From assembly GCA_903824575.1 (NCBI GenBank), contig CAIJXJ010000262.1, forward strand, positions 1 to 64,000: 64,000 nt of DNA, in the 5' to 3' direction. This document shows positions 61,736 to 64,000 of the stretch, one piece after another (within the stretch, counting starts at the first letter, position 1; the number at the start of each line of letters is the position of its first letter). Source of the stretch: an uncultured Methylobacillus sp. (lineage in GTDB: Bacteria; Pseudomonadota; Gammaproteobacteria; Burkholderiales; Methylophilaceae). The translations under genes were made by a program, and so were the position numbers. Below the pieces are notes generated by a model that was not told the origin of the DNA, ran no database searches, and worked only from the letters and a program-made list of their open reading frames with translations.

Positions 61736-63097
61736 TTGCTGACAAGATGCATGGTTTTTTTGCTGGCACTGCTGCCGGCCGCGGCGCATGCCGACATACA
61801 GGAATATAAACTCGCTAACGGACTCAAGATCGTGGTGCAGGAGGATCACCGTTCGCCCGTGGTGGTGACCCAAGTCTGGTATCGGGCGGGTAGCCTGGAC
61901 GAATATAACGGCACCACCGGCGTTGCCCATGTGCTGGAACACATGATGTTCAAGGGTACGAAAAAAGTTCCTGCTGGACAGTTTTCTCGCTTGATTGCAT
62001 CGGCCGGCGGGCGAGAGAATGCGTTTACCGCCAACGACCATACGGTTTATTTTCAGCAACTGGAAAAATCCAGACTCGAGCTCGCATTGCGGCTTGAGGC
62101 CGATCGTATGGCCAATCTTCTGCTCACAGACAAAGACTATGCTAAGGAAATCCGCGTGGTGATGGAAGAGCGTCGCTGGCGTACCGAGGACAAACCGCAG
62201 GCGCTGGTGTATGAGCAATTTCAGGCCGCAGCCTATCAGGCCCACCCCTATGGCCGCCCCGTCATTGGTTGGATGAACGATCTGGAACAAATGACCGTGG
62301 CGGATGCCCGTGACTGGTACCGGCGCTGGTATGAGCCCAATAACGCAACTCTGGTGGTGGTCGGTGACGTATCGCCCAAGGTGGTATTGCAGCTGGCTAC
62401 CAAGTATTTTGGTCCGCTCAAATCGCATCCATTGCCGGTACGCAAGGCGCAAATTGAACCCTTGCAGCACGGCGAGCGTCGCGTGACGGTGCAGGCCCAG
62501 GCCAAGTTGCCGTACGTCCTGTTGGGCTATCACGTACCGGTATTGTATGACCCCGAACGTGAGTGGGAGCCCTACGCGCTAGAGATCTTGAGCGGAGTGC
62601 TGGACGGCAATGCTTCTGCGCGTCTGAACCAGAACCTGGTGCGGCGTGACCGCATCGCTATTGACGTCAGTACCGGTTATGAAATGGTGCAGCGTGGTGG
62701 CACCACCATGTTCCAGCTGGATGGCACGCCAAGCGAGGGCGTGCCGGTAGCGGACCTCGAAAATGCGATCCTGGGTGAAATTGAACAGCTTAAGGAAAAT
62801 GGGGTAACGGCAGACGAATTGCTGCGCGTCAAGGCGCAGGTCATCGCGGCCGATGTTTATCAGCGTGACTCCATGTTCTATCAGGCCATGAAGATCGGCA
62901 ACCTGGAAACTGCCGGTCTGTCCTGGCGCTTGTTAAAAGATTATCCGGCAAGGTTGCAGGCGGTGACGGCCGAACAGGTGCAGGCGGTAGCGCGTAAGTA
63001 TCTGACGACAGACAACCTGACGGTGGCGACGCTCGATCCGCAACCGATCGATGAACATGCGCCCCGTCACAAGGAAATTCCCCATGGCCACAACTAA
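61736..63097 (+). CDS. M16 family zinc metallopeptidase (catalytic partner)
   Basis: About 453 residues. A signal peptide (MVFLLALLPAAAHA) is followed by an M16 (pitrilysin-type) N-terminal domain with the inverted zinc motif HVLEH and the downstream Glu region (EIRVVMEERR), then the C-terminal M16 domain. It is exported, so a periplasmic protease is expected. The start is TTG 61736, with GGAG six bases before it; ATG 61751 is possible. It overlaps the next M16 gene by 14 bases and probably works as a heterodimer with it. Confidence 0.88.
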   Translation: MLTRCMVFLLALLPAAAHADIQEYKLANGLKIVVQEDHRSPVVVTQVWYRAGSLDEYNGTTGVAHVLEHMMFKGTKKVPAGQFSRLIASAGGRENAFTANDHTVYFQQLEKSRLELALRLEADRMANLLLTDKDYAKEIRVVMEERRWRTEDKPQALVYEQFQAAAYQAHPYGRPVIGWMNDLEQMTVADARDWYRRWYEPNNATLVVVGDVSPKVVLQLATKYFGPLKSHPLPVRKAQIEPLQHGERRVTVQAQAKLPYVLLGYHVPVLYDPEREWEPYALEILSGVLDGNASARLNQNLVRRDRIAIDVSTGYEMVQRGGTTMFQLDGTPSEGVPVADLENAILGEIEQLKENGVTADELLRVKAQVIAADVYQRDSMFYQAMKIGNLETAGLSWRLLKDYPARLQAVTAEQVQAVARKYLTTDNLTVATLDPQPIDEHAPRHKEIPHGHN

Positions 63098-64000
63098 AAG
63101 ATGTGTTGCTTTTCTTTTCGGCATCGTCATGGCATCGACAGCATCGGCCGGGCTGCCGATCCAGCATTGGGTCACGACGACTGGCATCGAAGTCTATTTC
63201 GTCGAGAATCACGAATTACCCATTTTGGACCTGGCGGTTAATTTCCCTGCCGGCAGCAGTCGTGACAGCCGTGACAAGGCCGGCTTGGCCGGACTCACGC
63301 ATGCGCTGCTGTCACAGGGGGCAGGAGGACTGTCTGACGAAGAAATCTCGAGGCGCATGGCGGATCTGGGCGCGGTGCTAGGTGGTGAAATGGATCAGGA
63401 TAGGGCTGCCCTGACCTTGCGTACTCTGTCCAGCCCCAGAGAAAGCAGTGCTGCGCTGGAGCTGTTTGCCAAAATATTGCAGCAGCCGGAGTTTTCGCCC
63501 GAGGTGCTGGAGCGGGAACGTGCGCGCATGATTTCGGGATTGCAGGAGGCGGACACGCAACCTGCGAGTATCGCCAACAAGGCATTTTACGCCAGCCTGT
63601 ATGGAGATCACCCTTACGGCATCGCCAATGCCAGTACGCCGCAATCGGTATCTGCCATCGGCCGCGAAGACCTGTTGCAGTTTTATCAGACGCATTACCG
63701 TAGCGATGGCGCCGTGATTGCTTTGATGGGCGATGTGAGTCGTGATATGGCGGTCAGAATAGCCGCAACCTTGGCAGCCGGGTTGCCTGGCGGCACCAGG
63801 ATCAGCGCATCTCTGCCCGCTGTGACTTACCCTGCGGCGGCACAGACGGTACGCATTCCCCATCCGGCCTCGCAATCACATATTTTGCTGGGTTACCCCG
63901 GGGTCCGTCGTGGTGACAAGGACTACTTCCCGCTCTATGTTGGCAATTATATTCTTGGAGGCGGCGGTTTCGTTTCACGGTTGACCGAAGAGGTGCGTGA
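63084..64000 (+). CDS. M16 family protein, non-catalytic partner (cut by the window end)
   Basis: About 305 codons are visible; the gene runs past the window edge. The signal peptide (CVAFLFGIVMASTASA) is followed by an M16-like domain where the zinc motif is replaced (GLAGLTHALL instead of HxxEH). It should be the inactive structural subunit of a two-gene M16 protease. AAGGAA precedes the ATG at 63084, inside the end of the upstream gene. Confidence 0.85.
   Translation, partial: MATTKRCVAFLFGIVMASTASAGLPIQHWVTTTGIEVYFVENHELPILDLAVNFPAGSSRDSRDKAGLAGLTHALLSQGAGGLSDEEISRRMADLGAVLGGEMDQDRAALTLRTLSSPRESSAALELFAKILQQPEFSPEVLERERARMISGLQEADTQPASIANKAFYASLYGDHPYGIANASTPQSVSAIGREDLLQFYQTHYRSDGAVIALMGDVSRDMAVRIAATLAAGLPGGTRISASLPAVTYPAAAQTVRIPHPASQSHILLGYPGVRRGDKDYFPLYVGNYILGGGGFVSRLTEEVR

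Overview
The window looks like part of a betaproteobacterial chromosome, most likely a lithotrophic or facultatively autotrophic member of the Nitrosomonadales or a relative. That reading rests on an O2-tolerant membrane-bound [NiFe] hydrogenase locus in the Ralstonia-type hox/hyp order, PEP-CTERM proteins, an Rnf complex, c-di-GMP signalling genes, and a divergent ftsYEX / M16 peptidase block. It is inferred from gene content and order only; no rRNA or tRNA gene was seen.

Layout. (1) 1-8.4 kb: an insertion-sequence-like end truncates a nucleotide pyrophosphatase gene. Signalling genes follow: a CBS-hybrid histidine kinase, an HDOD protein and a GGDEF protein, with DUF2934 and RMD1/YagE-type genes between them. 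(2) 7.4-19.1 kb: a divergent LysR regulator faces one tight operon, rnfB - giant nifJ - small ORF - rnfC-D-G-E-A - small Cys-rich membrane protein. It appears dedicated to feeding pyruvate-derived electrons through ferredoxin into the Rnf membrane complex (or the reverse). (3) 19.4-21.2 kb: two unrecognised small ORFs with strong ribosome sites or terminator-like hairpins, then a DUF2292 protein and a split YeeE/YedE pair, probably for sulfur-compound transport. (4) 21.4-30.4 kb: an intact PEP-CTERM protein preceded by three GGACTA/TAGTCC hairpins, an HD phosphodiesterase-like gene, decayed PEP-CTERM fragments, a Kir-type potassium channel, a lipoprotein methyltransferase-like protein, a duplicated-domain membrane protein, a TonB-dependent receptor and a YncE-like beta-propeller.

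(5) 30.8-49.2 kb: the hydrogenase locus. A sigma54-like promoter precedes hupSLC, an orphan HigA-like antitoxin gene, hupDFGHIJK, hypABFCDE, the NtrC-type regulator hoxA and the H2-sensing regulatory hydrogenase hupUV (hoxBC). The small subunit has all six proximal-cluster cysteines of O2-tolerant group 1d enzymes. The cognate sensor kinase hoxJ (hupT) lies 8.6 kb further on, at 57.7 kb.

(6) 49.2-57.7 kb: an inserted island separates hoxC from hoxJ. It starts with the N-terminal remnant of a tyrosine recombinase abutting the hoxC stop codon. It carries a TOTE-type primase-helicase, an AbiE toxin-antitoxin pair with a frameshifted toxin, an unassigned helix-turn-helix protein, a small ribbon-helix-helix-like protein, type I restriction fragments and a SWIM zinc-finger protein. 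A short ORF resembling the HoxC C-terminus sits at its far edge, overlapping the hoxJ start. (7) 59.1-64.0 kb: ordinary core genes ftsX, ftsE and ftsY on the minus strand, then a catalytic M16 peptidase and a non-catalytic M16 partner cut by the window end.

How the genes work together: HoxBC and HoxJ should sense H2 and control HoxA, which with sigma54 would drive the hydrogenase operon. The Hyp and Hup proteins mature the uptake enzyme, which delivers electrons through cytochrome b HupC to quinone. The Rnf-PFOR module is a second, low-potential electron entry point. The island is a defence-type accessory region that has disturbed the H2-sensing operon but apparently left every hydrogenase gene intact.
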